NCBI RefSeq assembly: GCF_902167145.1
Contig: NC_050101.1
Location: forward strand, 118,263,789-118,327,788
Source of the DNA: Zea mays
Taxonomy: Eukaryota; Streptophyta; Magnoliopsida; Poales; Poaceae
DNA: 64,000 bases
Direction: 5' to 3'
Part shown: positions 11,601 to 22,923 of the stretch, piece after piece
Numbering within the stretch: position 1 is the stretch's first letter
Layout: each line of letters begins with the position of its first letter
Position numbers and translations under genes: made by a program
Notes under the pieces: model-generated
What the model was told of the DNA's origin: nothing
What the model saw: the letters and a program-made list of their open reading frames with translations, nothing else
Databases searched by the model: none

Positions 11601-14600
11601 TGGACACCAGGACAGTGCTCAAGTTCTACAGTGCCCACATCCTCACATTCCTTGCAAGCCCAATTTCAGGTACTGTGTGCCTTCCTTCCCCTCTGTTAGA
11701 CCCTAGTCTAACCATTCTTGTATTTGAGTTTTTTTTTCCATCCGGGAGTAGATTGTGGATGCTACTGTGGTATAACGCTACTGTTTGATTGGGGCCATGT
11801 GTGTTGTGCAAATAGATTTATCCAGTTTGGTTATGTCTTGGTGTTGCATATTGTCCATCTGTTACCGATTCATTTTCATCTAGACTTGACATGGATTTAG
11901 CTCATAATGGATGTGCCTCAGAGGCCAAAGGCGTGGTACTCAGTAGTAAGTGTATAGTGCCTGCCAACATTTGTGTTAATTTACCTTGAGTAGCAACTAT
12001 TAAGTTACCTGCAACTAGACAAAAGTTTGCCTTTGTGTTTCTTGTAATCCTATCTGCGAAAATCCCAGGCATAATGTGAGTTACATGTTTGTGTGTGAGA
12101 CACTGAGACTATTGTCCTTTCAGTCTATATATTCTATGCATTCTATATATTCAAATCATACTGGTGTATGTAAGCAACCATCAGCATGTATACAGTGATT
12201 AGTCCATGATTTTTTTCGAAAAACGCAGGAGAACTGCACCATTATATTAAGAAGAGGGGAAAAAAGGTCTAAAGAAGACCAAATACAAGGGCTTCCTTAC
12301 GGAGGTCGAAAACTCAGAAACCAAAAAAGATCCATCTAGGAAACTACACTACACTGAACTAAGCATCAGGGGAGGAGGCCGCCAAGTAGGAGAGGCTTTT
12401 TGCCCCAGCCATTTCCCACATCAATCTCTCTTCCCTAGCTAAACTAAGAGCTAGAGAAATATTGGGGGTCCAACCCTCAAAGATACATTTGTTTCGATGA
12501 TTCCAGATGATCCAAGCCCCTAAGGCAATGATAGAATTTAGCCCCTTCTTGATAGGTCCATTGACAGACCCTGAAGCTTCTTTCCACCATAACATGAAGG
12601 AGGGCAAACCTAGCTGTGGGGCGGGAAATTGCAGACCCAATTGTCTCAGCAACTTGAACCAGAACTCCCTTGAGAAAACACAAGATACTAAAAGATGGTC
12701 CAAGGTTTGAGCTTCTTGGTCGCATAAAGGGCACTTGGATGGGTGGTCAAGACCTCTTTTAGCAAGCCTGTTAGCAGCCCAGCACCTCTTGTGAGTTGCA
12801 AGCCAGAGGAAAAATCTGCGCTTTGATGGGGCCCAGGGCCCAGGTTTTCCACACCCTACAGTAGTGGCCAAAAGAAGTTGATCCTCCAAAAAGACCCTCA
12901 TATAGATTTAGCTGAATAAATACCATCTGAGGCTATGCTGAACACATGTTTGTCTTATATTTCTTGCTGCAACACTACTTCAGATAGGAGATCCCACAGC
13001 TGAATATATTCCACTAATACTCCAACAGATAGGGCTCCCTTGATTGAGGCTTGGTTACAGTTCACTACATGCTTGGTCGACACGTAGGGAACTGATGTGT
13101 TTGATTTTTTCCATTTAATGTCGAATTTCTAGAATGGCAGGCCTGGCACGGACGCACGGTATTCAGAAGCCTTTCCACTGAGCCAAAAGTCATGGGTTCG
13201 ACATAGAAGCCTTTCCACTGAGCCAAAAGTCATGGGTTCGACATAGCCTCTCTGCAAAAATGCAGGGAGTAAGGCTTACCTCGGTTATTCCCACCCTAGA
13301 CCCTACTCATGTGGGAGCCACTAGCACTGGGTCTGTCCTTTTACTGACAAATTTCTCCGCATTCATGAAGTTTAGGGCTTCTTTATAAACATAACTTACC
13401 TCTGTAGGGTGATCCAAATTATTCTGATGGACATAATACAGTTTCAGTTTTTGTATCCACTTGTGCCATGTTAGCTTAGGCACATACATTTAAATAGTCA
13501 TACCCATTCTGGAGCCAGGACTGCCCAATTATTTCTTTCAGTCATTTTACGGTCATATGGTGGTTAACTGGTTACTGTCTAAGGAAGTGCACATGCTTGC
13601 AATGGGAATTGTACCTGCGTTTACTTTCATCTTGTTTTTCTTGTACATTGACTGTTCAATCTTTTTTAAACATGGCAACATGCGGTCTTCCAGCTAAATG
13701 ATACTACCTCCATTTTTTTATTTGACATAGTTCAACTTTATACTAACAAACGTCAAATAAAAAAATCGGAGGGAGTATATGACTATCTATGTTTGCTCTC
13801 CGCGCTTTACGATTGATCAAATATGCAGTGAAAAAATCTAGTACTAATTTAAAGGGGGAGATGTAAAGGCAATCAGCGGCTACGACGGAAGGGTTGTTCC
13901 ATACAATTGGAAGATGAGATATTGTGTTGTATTATGCATTTAAACAAAGACTGTATTTTTACGCTGAAATAAATTGCATCTTCTGACTTCTTTCTGTTCT
14001 CCCTTTTCTATCTTTCTAAAGAAAAAAAAAGAATCAGACAGTGTATATGTTGGAGCTAGGGTTACGGAGGTAGTACGAGTGGTAGGTCTGAGGTCTAGGA
14101 CCAGGACCCCGGCGCCGTCGTCCCAGGATGAACAGTACACGCGACGAACAGTACCACGGGTGAACAGTGTCTCGGTGTCGGATGGACAGTAGATGAGTTG
14201 AAGGGAAGCACGGGCAAGATACTTGACTGCTTGCTTTATTCCTTAGCCAAAAGAGGCTATATATATGGTTGAGATAGCCGCCTCAAAGTCTATCCAAGAC
14301 TAACAACCTGATCCTAACAAACTCTATCCGATCTAACAAACTAACAAACGACGGTATGGGATGCCGTCATGCCGGTCATAACAGTATATGTGTATGTTTT
14401 TTCAATTAAATTCATAGTAATTATAATATTTTACATGATATTCCAATTGGTAACAAAACTATTCACTGACATATGCTTACATACATCAAAACATACACCA
14501 AAACATCATCCAAAGCCATATTAGACTTTTCCAAGGAAAAACCTACCATTTCTAAAACTAGTCAGAGTCCATGCCAAAGCCAAATATGTCCACCGACTTC

Positions 14601-17600
14601 AGAGTGAAGTTGTCCCATAGTGGAATTGGTATAGTAGAGTTGAAAAAAATTGGAGCAGAGCAGTTCCAAACAAGCCCTAAGTAACATACTAGGGTCAGGT
14701 CTCAGAGCTAAAGATGTGCCATCGCGGATACGTCTTGAGGTCTGGGGGTAGTGCATCGTGTATCCAATCCGTATCATATATTGATGGAATAAGTCTACAT
14801 AACCCCCTGACCTTTAGAAGGTGGTCTACTTCACCCCCTCACCTTCAAAACCGGTTGTTTAACCCCCTGAGCTTTATAAAACCAGACAAATAACCCCTAG
14901 GCGGTTTTAGTGGATGGTTTTGATGGTGTGGCACTGATTTAAGTGACACAAATTATCTTTTTTTATAATTTTGTTATCTAACAGTATCCAAAATTATATA
15001 ATGATACATAAAAATCAGTAATTTTATATTATATTTGCCCTAATTTTCCTGAAATTTTAGCAGTAAAAGATTAATCAATAAAAATCAAAAACTATATAAA
15101 AAGGCATTAATCTTATTGTCTCTTATTCATTTCTTATATTTTAAGGCTAAAACTTTTAATACAGATAAATAATGTTATAACTAAACTACTAAAATTTTTG
15201 TTGATTTTATTAAGGAAGTTAAGTTGTCTTTCTTCTAATTAGTAACAAAATCAATTTTACATTTGTTTTTTTACAACACTTAGCAAACAATACAAAAATA
15301 ATCTCCAATTTTTACACAGATCTTCTCTTAGATAAACTAAGATACATAAATATTTCTAGAATTTTCTAAGAAATTTGAATCTAGATCTATATAAAGTTCT
15401 CTAAAATATTTATGTAAATTATGGGTCCAAATTCAAAATTCTCAGAAAATTCAAAAAAATGGTGTATGTTTGTTTATCTAATAGAGGATCTACATAAAAA
15501 TTGGATATCGTGTTATTACTGTTTGATACGTGTTTCTAAAAACAACAAATGTAAAATTGATTTAGTTACTAATTAGAAGAAAGATAACTCAACTTCTTTA
15601 ATAAAATCAACAAAAAATTAAGTAGTTTATTTGTAGCATTATTTAGCTCTAGTAAAAGTTTTAGCCTCACAAGATAAGAAATGAATAAGATACAAAAATA
15701 TTATGTTTTTTATGTAATTTTATATTTTTAGTAATTAATATTTTACTCCAAAAATTTTAGGAAAACTAGGGCAAATATAATATGTAATTATTGATTTTTC
15801 TTTAAAATTATACAAAATTTGGATTCTATTAGATGACAGAACTAAAAAGATAAATTGGTGCCGCTTAAATCAGTGTCATGTCATCAAAACCACCCACTAA
15901 AACCGCCCAGGGGGTTATTTGTCTGCTTTTGTAAAGCTCAGGAGGTTCAACAACCGGTTTTTAAGGTGAGGGGGTAAATTAGACCACCCTCTAAACGTCA
16001 GGGGGTTATGTAGACTTATTCCATATATTGATACATGTTGGATATGTATCCTAGGTGTCACAAAAATCTGACATATTGGCTCTGATATGCATACTACGCG
16101 CGTCTGACCTTGCATCGGATAGAACCTGATTACATTGAACATACTCCAAGGCCCACTCCTGCCAAGCGCCAGTGTTTTCAAGTCGTCCGACTAATCGGGA
16201 TTAGTCGGCCTAGTCGGTATCTTGTAATCGACCAGCTCACCGATGCGACTAGTACGACTAGAATAATAGTTGTCCAATTAGTCGACGACTAATCACGATT
16301 AGTCATCCGATTAGACATGGGACAACCAGTTTAGACATGATTGTAGATGGGTTGTGGGCATGGGCTTTTGGAGCTGGGGAACTTGTGGGCTGCAATTTTC
16401 TTTGTGGGCTCCTAGGGTTGAGTCCGCACAGACAACAACTCCAGTCCCAGTCCGCACGGGTGCACAGCCACCCTCCAGTCCCGCATAGATGTCGGCGAAC
16501 AGGAACTAGGAGCTACCGTCGCACAAGGACTAGGCCACCGGCGCATACGACTGCATCCCCCAACGGCAAACACAGTTGCAGCTCCAGCTGTCGCCCCAAG
16601 ACAGAGCCCCCACCCCCCTCCCAAGGTAGAGCCACCGCCCAAGGAGGAGCTGTTGTACTCCCTAACCTTGTGCAACGCCCTACTCCCTGACCTTGTGCAG
16701 CGCTCCTCGCCCTCAAGAATATACTATATCCTATTACTATATATTATATAAGTATATATGTCCAGAAACATATGGACGACTAAATGTACGACCAGCTCAA
16801 CTAGGGTCGATTAGTCGATCTGGTCGACGACTAATCATGACTAATCGACTGGTCAGTAGCTATATGACTAGGTTCGACCAGACGACTTCAAAACATTGCC
16901 AAGCGCACGACCAATCACCACCTCAGCCCCTTCGCCCCTCCCTTCATACACCACCTCACGCACATCCCTCTCTTATCTTAACTAGATCCATCAGCCGGTG
17001 GCTGGTGATGAAAACCAGTAGTCTCCAGCAGAAATAAGCAACCGTTGTTGCCACAACTTTCTTTTCAGATCTGATTGGGTGGGTTCTTTCCCTACTTCTA
17101 TTATGTTCAGTCAGCCGCTACCACAGGAGGACGCGCATCTGGTGCTTCGTGGTGTGGTGTAGGAACAACTACCACACACACCGCCACCATCTTGCCTGCA
17201 CATATTCCTCCTCTTTACTCTGGTTCTGGCCAAGCTCGATTTGCGCCAGTTGCGCCAAGCCCTATTCAGTGCCCGGTGAGCACTCCTCTGAAGAATGCTT
17301 AGCCTTCTCCGATAATAGTTGCCAACATTATTATAAGAAGCGTAAGGAAACAATCCAGACAACAGGCTATTGTGGAATCATGTCACCGTTCTAAAATAGG
17401 CGTTGGAAGAGCATCACGTGGTTTAGATGCAACAGTAGGAAGAAAATAAAAGGGAGTTAAAGACAGATTTCATGGTCATATTCCTTGTTTATTGTGAAGG
17501 TTTTGAATGGTAAATTATACAGAAAAGTCATGAAATCCATTAAAAGCACAATTCTCACCTAATTACCATTTGACTCTCTAGGCGAATAGGCCTCTAAACT

Positions 17601-18185
17601 GCATTTCTCCTCCACAGCAAACTCTGACTTCCACGAAACCAACAAAAAAAAACTTAACTCTTAACTCGAAACTCCCGTTCCCTCGTTTAAATTACCCCCA
17701 ACCGAACGTCAATTGCCCCAAACAAACATGCCGCACAGTATTAGCTCGATCCGTGTCGCCTTGGTACATAGAGCACTCACAAAAACCAGCCGACGCCGAC
17801 GCCGCAGAACGGTAGGGGCGGCTCTCGGACGGGGATGCCCTCCACGAAGACCTGCTGCTGGACGGCGCCCGGGGAGGCAACGAACCCCTGGCTGCCGAAC
17901 CCTGAGCGCCAACGAACAGACCGAAGCATCGAGTCATATCTCGAAACCAGAAGGGCGAGAATCGAGGGTAATAGCGCCGGGACAGGAGCACCCACCGATA
18001 GGAGAGGCATGGTAGTCATGGTAGGCGGGGCCTACGACGGGCAGCGTCGGCTGAAACGGCCGGTGAAAGGTACCATAGTCGTGATGGTATGGGGGAGGGT
18101 TCGCGGCGGGAGCCGAAGGGGATGGGGATGAGGATTGGGATTGCGGCGGAAGCTTTGAGGTGGTGAGGTGCTTGGCTTCCTGCAT
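8696..18185 (-). CDS. 60S ribosomal protein L18a-like small membrane protein, 4 exons
   Basis: Exons on the minus strand are 18185-17996, 17901-17781, 10701-10587 and 8755-8696. Splice sites are GT-AG throughout and the joined frame is 161 residues. The N-terminus is polar and Pro/Ser/Tyr-rich. Then comes the family signature EGIPVREPPLPFCGVGVGW, running into three hydrophobic segments, with IPWYAGAF and DHREKPGLIACTVA between them. This matches plant proteins annotated L18a-like. They are named for distant resemblance to the ribosomal protein but look like small membrane proteins; function is not established. The third exon supplies the core (AAIPWYAG) and the fourth only the last 19 residues. 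Intron 2 is 7.1 kb and carries at least five transposons. The gene looks intact. Confidence 0.88.
8756..10586 (-). other. Intron 3 of the L18a-like gene (1.8 kb)
   Basis: Donor GTAAGT at 10586-10581, acceptor TTTTTGTAG ending at 8756. Apart from a small inverted-repeat remnant at 8950-9019 I see no gene or complete element in it. Confidence 0.75.
8950..9019. mobile_element. Small MITE-like hairpin
   Basis: GGGTGCTTTTGGTTGGC at the left end and GCCAACCAAAGGGGTTG at the right end are imperfect inverted repeats about 70 bp apart. The left flank is TAA but no matching right duplication is visible. This is a possible Tourist-type remnant. Confidence 0.4.
12210..13050 (-). mobile_element. 5'-truncated L1-type LINE fragment
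   Basis: Begins on the plus strand with a poly-T tract, the complement of a LINE poly-A tail. On the minus strand at 12901-12359 it encodes the C-terminal zf-RVT region of an L1 reverse transcriptase: CPLCDQEAQTLDHLLVSCVF, then FWFKLLRQLG and WIIWNHRNKCIFEG. It lacks the endonuclease and the RT catalytic core. The 5' breakpoint near 13050 is approximate and I found no clear target duplication. It lies in intron 2 of the L18a-like gene. Confidence 0.85.
13137..13345 (+). mobile_element. tRNA-derived SINE (Au-like) with internal duplication
   Basis: The unit has a B-box-like GGGTTCGA, then TCTCTGCAAAAATGCAGGG, AAGGC, and GTGGGAGCCACTAGCACTGG near a short T-rich end, the layout of plant Au-type SINEs. 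A 40-bp segment holding the B box is duplicated in tandem (13165-13204, 13205-13244). Ends are approximate. Confidence 0.6.
13704..13775. mobile_element. Stowaway MITE (72 bp), TSD TA
   Basis: Ends CTACCTCCATTTTTTTATTT and its near complement ending CGGAGGGAG, flanked by TA on each side (13702-13703, 13776-13777). This is the Stowaway (Tc1/mariner-type) signature, with almost no loop between the arms. Confidence 0.85.
14786..16022. mobile_element. Foldback / MULE-type element, 1237 bp, 10-bp TSD
   Basis: The element starts GGAATAAGTCTACATAACCC and ends with its complement, and ATATATTGAT flanks both ends exactly (14776-14785, 16023-16032), a 9-10-bp duplication typical of Mutator-like elements. 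The right half is the inverted copy of the left half over essentially the whole length: the motifs TTCTAATTAGTAAC, TTATTCATTTCTTAT and AGATAAAC recur in inverse order and strand. The centre is near 15404, so each arm is about 610 bp. There is no coding capacity. It lies in intron 2 of the L18a-like gene. Confidence 0.92.
16170..16898. mobile_element. Non-autonomous hAT-type element, 729 bp, 8-bp TSD
   Basis: Ends CAGTGTTTTCAAGTCGTC and GACGACTTCAAAACATTG form terminal inverted repeats. CCAAGCGC is duplicated exactly at both flanks (16162-16169, 16899-16906). Subterminal regions are rich in repeated GACTAATC/GATTAGTC motifs, as in hAT elements. No transposase is present. Confidence 0.88.
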
Positions 18186-18310
18186 CGCCTCAGTGGTGGA
18201 AATTGGGCAAGCGGAGACCGGAGATCTAGCCCCGAGGGGAGGCTTGCGCGCGGTAGATTAGACGACAGCGATCATCGGGTTTGGAGAAGAATAAGAACAT
18301 AATAGCACCC
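18186..18310 (-). promoter_or_regulatory. Leader / proximal promoter of the L18a-like gene
   Basis: Only about 125 bp separate the ATG at 18185 from an inverted-repeat structure starting at 18311. The interval is GC-rich and must hold at least part of the 5' leader. I could not place a TATA box with confidence. Confidence 0.35.
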
Positions 18311-19649
18311 GCAAAAAAGAGATAATTGTCATTATGGACGAGGAGAGCAGGGAATCGATAAAATGGAGGCGTTGGCGTTGGCTTCTCTGGTTTAGAGACG
18401 CAGGCGACAACCAAACTCCAAAACGGAAACGAGACAGCACTTGGAGCTACGTAAACAGATATTAGTTTCCTGTCCCCATTTACCGTTCGCGTGCGCAGAC
18501 GCTGTCTGGCGTACTCCTCTTGTGACCATTCGCATCTCTTCCGTCGCCGAATTGGACTGCTCTCGGGGTCGACATCGCTTGCGTCTCTTCTTCCTCTTGC
18601 GGCTGCTTGCGGTCTCCTCTTCGCGGCGGTGAGTTCTCCTGCTCCGTCATTACCAGACCCATGCATTTCTCTGTCTTGACAAGGCTGATCAGCATGGTGG
18701 TCTTCGTTGTCAGTATCTAAACTTCCTTGCGCATGACAATTTGTACCACTGCTACAAAATCTATCACGCAATCTATTATTCGCAGCCTCATCCTCTTTAT
18801 TGAGTCCAAGATTACAATATATCTCATTTTCGCATGGTACTTGTACTCTGTCTTCTTCATCCAATACATCAGAAACTATAATCGAATCCCAGTCCAGTTG
18901 TGATTCATCATCAATCCTCTAAACTTCCTATATTACAGACAATGCAGGAGCCTCCAAGCATAAGCGAGACTATTTTAAAAATTAAAGACAATGCAGGAGC
19001 ATCCAACACTATTTTCACAATTAAAGATGAACTTGGTATACCATCAATCCTCTGAACTTCCTATATCCTGCCACCTATTTCCCCTAATGGCGGTAGTGGC
19101 GCAGATAAACTTGGTGTACCATGATTTGTAAACGGTGATGCCACAGGTTCTAGATCGGGGGAGTTGAGAAGAGCGTTGGAGTCTGGCGAAATGCCAATGG
19201 GCTTGAAATCCATGGATCCGAAATCAGAGAAAACCTAAGTTCACAACCGGGTTCGGTCAGAGAAGAGACGATAACCATACAAGACAGAGAAATGCATGGG
19301 TCTGGTAATGGCGGAGCAGGAGAACTCACCGCCGCGAAGAGGAGACCGCAAGCAGCCGCAAGAGGAAGAAGAGACGCAAGCGATGTCGACCCCGAGAGCA
19401 GTCCAATTCGGCGATGGAGGAGATGCAACGGTGTGGAGAGGAGTACGCCAGACGGCGTATGCGCACACGAACGGTAAACGGGGACAGGAAACTAATACCT
19501 GTTTACGCAGCCCCAAGTGTTGTCTCGTTTCCGTTTTGGAGTTTGGCTGTCGCCTGCGTCTCCAAAACAGAGAAGCCAACGCCAACGCCTCCATTTCGTC
19601 GAATCCCCTGCTCTCTTCGTCCATAATGGCAATTATCTCCACAAAAAAA
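18311..19649. repeat. Long inverted repeat, two ~370-bp arms
   Basis: Arms 18311-18678 and 19280-19649 are inverted copies with about 90 percent visual identity, separated by about 600 bp. They share the text CATTATGGACGA, GCGTTGGCGTTGGCTTCTCT and CGGCGGTGAGTTCTCCTGC. The last looks like an exon end followed by a splice donor, so the arms may derive from a gene 5' end. Flanking duplications were not identified. The minus-strand frame that crosses the left arm is not called as a gene. Confidence 0.8.
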
Positions 19650-20099
19650 GTGTAAAACGAGCATTCAAATTCACACCCTTTTTTTGCTCTAGAAATTTGG
19701 AACTAATCATCACACCATGTATACTTTAGTGTTTATAAATAAACAATAAAAATATTTGTAGCCTAGGCGCCGCTCCCCACGTTCCCCGCCTCGTGGCAAC
19801 GCACGGGCAGATGCCTAGTATCATATAAAAATTGAGTGTTGCAATTATAATTTATGATATCCGGTGACTATTATTACTAGATCTAAAAATTTGCCCATCA
19901 TCATAATCTACACCCGAGCGTGTAATACATATTAGTATTGCTCTTTTTACCCCATTCTTCCCCTGCTCTTCTCTCTTGCTGTAGTGTCGTGTCCGACTCC
20001 GATGTTGTGTTTCTGCCCGTCAACAACAGAGCCCCACGAACGTGACGAACGACACCAACGTGATTGTCGTCGTCTTAGAGACCAACATGTAGAGCGCCA
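19650..20099. other. Sequence between the inverted repeat and the Sirevirus
   Basis: AT-rich sequence with GCAACGCACGGGCAG near 19796-19810, a motif that recurs inverted near 63318. The last part (to 20099) is continuous with 26533 onward apart from the inserted Sirevirus. No gene was seen. Confidence 0.5.
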
Positions 20100-21530
20100 T
20101 GTAGGAAACGGGTGACGCCTAAGAGGGGGGTGAATTAGGACTTCTAAAACTTTTACTAAACTAGGCCACAATTAAATCCCTAGAGCAAAACCTATGCAAG
20201 TAATCAAAACTAGAATGTGCAAACTAGGTTTTGTCTAAGTGTTGCTATCTCTACCGCAAAAGGCTAAGTTTCAATCTACACTAAATAAGTATGACTACAA
20301 GATTGAAACTTAAATGCTTAATATAAATGCGGAATGTAAAGAGCTAAGTAGAGAAGCAAACTCTCGTGGATGACGCCGGTATTTTTACCGAGGTATCCGG
20401 AACCACGCAAGGTCCTGACTAATCCTCGTTGGTGCCCCTACGCAAAGGGAAGCCCACGCGAGGGCCAAGCACCACGGTCGAGTAACTCCGTAGAGAGCCG
20501 TGAGCCTTCTCCACGCTCAAGTGGTGCTCCGCTTCCGGCTCCTCACGGACGCTCCCCGCCGTCTTCACTATCGAGCTTCCGGCCGAAACGCCGCGGGCCT
20601 CGTTCCCTCCGGTACACGGTGGCGGCCGTGACACAAACGCGGTTGTCACGGTCTCGCAAGACTCTCGCCCCACTCGGTACAATTACAACGACTCACGCAA
20701 GAGCCGAGGGGTTGTGAGGTTTATCTAAACTCACTCAACAATCTAGGGTTCACCTAGAGCAAGCGCTAAAGCGGTCTAACTAACCTAAGCACTTCGCAAA
20801 GCACCTATGCTAATCATCGAGTGATTCTATTAAGCACTTGGGTGTTTGAGCTCTTGGAAATATGCACTATGTGTCTTGGTATGTTGCTTGGGCTCTCACT
20901 TGAGAATGGCCAGTTGGGGTGGTATTTATAGCCTCCACACCCCAAACTAGCCGTTGGACAGAAAGCAGCAGCTTTCTGTCGTCGAGTGCACCGGACAGTC
21001 CGGTGCACCACCGGACAGTCCGGTGCACCACCGGACACTGCACAGTAGATGTCCGGTGCACGCCACGTCAGCCGACCGTTGGCGCCTGTAGCAGTCGACC
21101 GTTGGATCCGACCGTTGCCGTCTGCCCGTTGGCACACCGGACAGTCCGGTGCACACCGGACAGTCCGGTGCTACAGCCAGAGAGCGCCTGTCTGCGGCCT
21201 CTCTGCGCAGACTGTCCGGTGCCTCACCGGACTGTCCGGTGCACACCGGACATCAATGTCCGGTGCGCCACCAGGCGCTGGCTGACAGCCCGTTTCTTGG
21301 ATTCCTTTGCTGATTTCTTCGGGCTTCTTTTGTTCTTGAGTATTGGATTCCTATGCATCTTTTTATGTCTTCTTTTGAGGTGTTGCATCCTCATTGCCTT
21401 GGTCCAATTCTCTTCGCACCCTGTGAACTATAATTATAAACACTAGCAAACATATTAGTCCACAGGTTGTGTTAATCATCAAACACCAAAACTCAATTAG
21501 CCAAATGGCCCGGGGTCCATTTTCCTTACA
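20100..21530 (-). repeat. 3' LTR of the Sirevirus (1431 bp)
   Basis: Plus-strand boundaries TGTAGGAAACG...TTTTCCTTACA. It contains a cluster of palindromic CACCGGACAGTCCGGTG motifs at 20990-21260. It has one more such unit than the right LTR. Confidence 0.93.
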
Positions 21531-21532
21531 AT

Positions 21533-22410
21533 CTCCCCCTTTTTGGTGATTGATGACAACACAACCAAAGCAAGCAAATAATACAAGTATTTGAAAAATA
21601 TGCACTCTACTTGCTAGGATGCATGATTGTCCCCATAATGTGAAGTTATGGACTTAAGCCTCCCCCTAACTCCATAATTCACTTACTTCCTATTTCTGGA
21701 CCAAATAACCAAAACCACTTGAAAAACCATTTGTAGATATAAAATTTTAAATTGGTGGTGTTTGGTGTTTGATATAGTTTTTATTGCTTTGGTCCCTAAA
21801 CTTCTCCCCCTTTGGCATCAACCACCGAAAAGGAAGACATTAAAAGCATGTAGGAAGTAAATAACAGCTTGCCCTCAACAAGAATTGTATCAAATGATAT
21901 CACTTAGAAGGATATTATAATAAACCATATGAATGATACCAGTTGAAATGATTACTCCCCCTAAATGAGTGTTCTCTTTAGAAAGAAGTTTCTCCCCCTT
22001 TTTAGAGATGAAGAAATACTCCCCCTGACAGAGATCCTCTACTTAGGAAAAAGCATGTGAAAATTAGAGGTGCAAGACATGATTTGAAAAGACTAACTTC
22101 CCTTATGCATAGGTAACAGAATATGAGTTAACTACTTATGCATTTTTAGCAACATGGAAGCATATGATATGAATTATAGTCTAATCAAATATTGGAGAAG
22201 ACATGTAAATGATACTAAATGTAGTCTCAAAAGATACCAATTGAAGATCAATGGCGAGCTTGAGAGACATGAGAGTTCTTGGAGATTTTGCAGTGGAAGA
22301 TTGTTGTCTTTCTCCGGGGACTTCATTTTCCTTACAATGAGACTATCACATGAAATAGACTTGAAAAGATGTTAGTCTCAAAGTGTTAGATTTATAGAGT
22401 AACCTCCCCC
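21533..22410 (-). other. Multiple polypurine tracts of the Sirevirus
   Basis: AGGGGGAG-type tracts (CTCCCCCT on the plus strand) occur at about 21533, 21660, 21804, 21956, 21992, 22020 and 22403. They are concentrated between gag and the 3' LTR. The one at 21533 directly abuts the LTR and is the likely plus-strand primer. Confidence 0.8.
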
Positions 22411-22923
22411 TAAAGGTGTGCATACAAGTTTTGAATACTTGTAGGAGACATGCACTTTGATTTGATATCAAGAGGGGCAAATTATCCATAATCCAAACTT
22501 TGGCACATATAAGTTAAATGATACACTTTGTAGAAATCAAAATTTTCAATTGATGCATCATTTACTAAGCTATGTGTCGTGCTTTAACTAAACATTTTAA
22601 GCCATGTAGGTTTGCTTAAGTATATGAATTTAAAACAAGCAATCCTACCATATGATTTACCTAGTATGCATGATTTTAAACAAAAGTACATAACAAATGT
22701 AATACTAGGCAAGAAAGGTAAACTAGATAAAAGGTAAATAGATACGCATGTCTAAAAAAACGAAGAATACAATAAACCTAGTTACCTTAGTCATGGGTGG
22801 GAAATTTGGGTCCAAAATTTTTGCTAACCCACTTGGCAATAAACTTGATCCAATATGATGTATCCCATGATATACATCCCAAATTAGCCAAGTCTCCAAA
22901 TTTCCCGATGACCTTCGGTCCAC

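Larger units (their letters stand above)
10702..17780 (-). other. 7.1-kb intron 2 of the L18a-like gene
   Basis: Donor GTGAGT at 17780-17775, acceptor TTGAAG ending at 10702. It contains a LINE fragment, a SINE, a Stowaway MITE, a 1.24-kb foldback element and a hAT-type element, listed separately. The stretches 10702-12209, 13776-14785 and 16899-17780 show nothing I can name. Confidence 0.85.

Noticed and set aside
11492..11788. Possible exon ending at a CAG/GTACTG donor-like site
   Set aside because: No family resemblance and no partner exon found; it lies in the L18a-like intron on the other strand.
14030..14400. Repeated GAACAGT words around 14126-14195 resembling the Tat LTR hairpin
   Set aside because: No LTR ends, PBS or TATA context nearby; probably an unrelated repeat.
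18226..18864. 212-codon minus-strand frame
   Set aside because: It crosses the left arm of the inverted repeat and reads through sequence that also exists on the other strand; no domain was recognised with confidence. Its N-terminal text (DEEDRVQVPCENEIYC) might be a FAR1-like fragment but is too short to call.
20370..21446. Several 80-175-codon frames in the Sirevirus LTRs (and 25385-26443)
   Set aside because: They arise from GC-rich LTR sequence and its palindromic repeats; the same frames recur in both LTRs and have no domain.
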